Origin: Paragorgia papillata
Lineage: Eukaryota > Cnidaria > Anthozoa > Scleralcyonacea > Coralliidae
Direction: 5' to 3'
NCBI GenBank assembly: GCA_035771165.1
Contig: JAWNZC010000353.1
Location: 477,001 to 541,000, forward strand
Length of the DNA: 64,000 bases
Every line of letters starts with the position of its first letter. Position 1 is the stretch's first letter. Shown here piece after piece: positions 63,401 through 64,000 of this stretch. Under the pieces are notes generated by a model. That model was not told the origin of the DNA. It saw only the letters and a program-made list of their open reading frames with translations, and searched no databases. A program made the position numbers and the translations under genes.

Positions 63401-63985
63401 TGTACGTAGAATGATCAACTAAATATTAAGTCATTGAAAGGACCATGATATATAATTTCAAATGCATATCATGGGAGATAAACAAAACAAACAAAATTCC
63501 ACTGGATTAAAATGATATGGAAAAAAATGTGAAAAATGAAGCCAAAATGCAAAAAGAAAAACAAATTCACGAAAATGTTCTTTATTCGATCTCCCTCTCT
63601 GAAGAGGTATATCTAAAATGTAATTAATTTACCTGTATCTAGTCAGAGGTTCTTTTCTCAAATTAGAGATGGCAGCAGACAGGTCACAGACACTGTACTG
63701 AAGGGTATCTGATTGCGGTAGAGTGGACTTGCACATGTTATAAACAGCTTCAGTGAAATTGGTATACCCTTCTGTAGTGTCCTTATGAAAGTCCACCGTA
63801 CTAACTTCCATGTGGTCATCACTGCTTTCATACCACTGTTTTTGCAAAACTTCTTCCAAGAGTGAAGTCTTTGCATGGTTTTGCTCCAATCCAGCTTTCC
63901 ATTCAACAACCGGTTTATCGAAATCCTTTCCCATGGCAGTTTGGAGGCATCGAAGAGTGTTTTTATGACTGCGCATACCAAGTTT
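57440..63985 (-). CDS. DUF6589-type protein with two C2H2 fingers, six exons, 5' end outside window
   Basis: Exons on the minus strand: 63633-63985, 61794-62066, 61333-61534, 59258-59480, 58485-58613, 57440-58181 (stop). All introns are GT-AG. The protein runs LGMRSHKNTLRCLQ, KPVVEWKAGLEQ, YPLGLEFYNSNKASDMAQIM, DGDQLTKERARN, DLFYKEDSASQIGTMCASM, two fingers (CQHEGC..HEKTKH and CPILGC..HTKTH) and a C-terminal block with LQLGLFFFNLSDAIKHGD and GGLGNNIPLDLHMEH. This last block and the exon 2 block are what I recall of DUF6589 proteins, common in cnidarians and fungi with unknown function. Phases agree at every junction except the first (exon 63633 ends phase 2, exon 62066 begins phase 0), implying one lost base or a mis-set splice site. 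Introns hold a foldback and the retrozyme array. It converges on the RecQ-like gene, 478 bp between stops. Confidence 0.75.
59513..59550. repeat. (AT)n microsatellite left of retrozyme
   Basis: Follows A-rich sequence and ends where the first 277 bp unit begins. Confidence 0.95.
59700..59757 (+). ncRNA. Type I hammerhead ribozyme 1
   Basis: Core CTGATGA 59713-59719; stem II GCTGT/ACAGC (59720-59732) with loop TGT; GAAA 59733-59736; stem III ACA/TGT closed by CCG; cleavage after the C of GTC at 59745. Stem I CTACA (59708-59712) pairs with TGTAG (59746-59750), and beyond an internal loop GTTC (59700-59703) pairs with GAAC (59754-59757). The very short stem III suggests cleavage may need a dimeric fold, as in other minimal animal hammerheads. 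Confidence 0.93.
59977..60034 (+). ncRNA. Type I hammerhead ribozyme 2
   Basis: Identical to ribozyme 1 at +277: core 59990-59996, predicted cleavage after 60022. Confidence 0.93.
60254..60311 (+). ncRNA. Type I hammerhead ribozyme 3
   Basis: Core CTGATGA 60267-60273, cleavage after 60299. The array ends within stem I: TGTAG is intact, but the outer helix strand is GAAA where the other two have GAAC, since the AT repeat starts there. Confidence 0.9.
60312..60500. repeat. (AT)n and (ATT)n microsatellites
   Basis: (AT)n at about 60311-60371 and (ATT)n at about 60440-60488. Confidence 0.95.
60501..61332. other. Intron, no other feature
   Basis: AT-rich; a degenerate TCTG/TGTC run lies at 61205-61275. 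Confidence 0.6.
62602..63220. mobile_element. Long-armed foldback MITE in the DUF6589-gene intron (619 bp)
   Basis: CGCTGGGTCAGCTGTCC at the left pairs with GGACAGCTGACCCGGCG at the right; complementarity continues through TTTTTCAGAATTTA, TGGCGGGAAAATGAC and AACTTTGAAATTT to the centre, so nearly the whole element folds back. Confidence 0.9.
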
Positions 63986-64000
63986 CTGAAAACAATCAAT

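Overview
The window is eukaryotic, AT-rich and almost entirely accessory. There are no bacterial-style operons, coding exons are short with GT-AG introns, and most of the length is transposable elements in various states of decay. The mix points to a marine invertebrate, most likely a cnidarian (anthozoan/coral type): a CR1/L2-like LINE with an (ATT)n tail, a second APE-type LINE, BEL/Pao and Gypsy-like LTR elements, a Penelope-like element with a GIY-YIG endonuclease, many foldback/MITE elements, an SRCR exon and a hammerhead-ribozyme retrozyme. The taxon is an inference from element content, not from a marker gene.

Layout. 1-2.85 kb (minus strand): a compact, intronless, virus-like gene cluster (collagen-like fibre cut by the window edge, a second fibre-like protein with the same N-terminal tail, a two-zinc-finger protein, an unknown protein), best explained as the end of a Polinton/adintovirus-like element. 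3-11.6 kb: MITEs and foldbacks, the start of a ZMYM2/QRICH1-like (Crypton-recombinase-derived) gene broken by a truncated Penelope-like element, and a hAT-like MITE. 11.8-15.5 kb: a decayed CR1/L2-like LINE with a 2A-like motif. 16 kb (minus): a lone SRCR exon. 18.0-20.8 kb: a Gypsy-like unit whose ORF joins Gag, protease and integrase directly, with the reverse transcriptase missing. 23.5-30.4 kb: (CTCCA)n/(CTCTCCA)n arrays plus 1,024 bp of flank, present twice in direct orientation on both sides of a 5'-truncated LINE. 34-39.8 kb: a BEL/Pao relic interrupted by a 1.6 kb hAT-like element with an exact 8 bp target duplication; that insert carries a candidate first exon and promoter. 41-45.7 kb: a 4.7 kb inverted-repeat element with CACATGTG palindromes near its ends. 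46-54 kb: MITEs, microsatellites and a LINE endonuclease scrap.

54-64 kb holds the most gene-like content. A two-exon RecQ-like helicase gene (plus strand, two frameshifts) converges on a multi-exon gene (minus strand, running off the right edge) encoding a DUF6589-type protein with two C2H2 zinc fingers, each split by an intron at the same codon. A 1.85 kb intron of that gene contains a tandem array of 277 bp units with three identical type I hammerhead ribozymes: a retrozyme expected to yield 277 nt circular RNA.

Functionally the window is an ecology of mobile DNA rather than a pathway. The likely interactions are retrozyme RNA copied by Penelope-type machinery (a remnant is present), non-autonomous elements moved in trans, and a possible RecQ/DUF6589 pair that may itself be a mobile unit.
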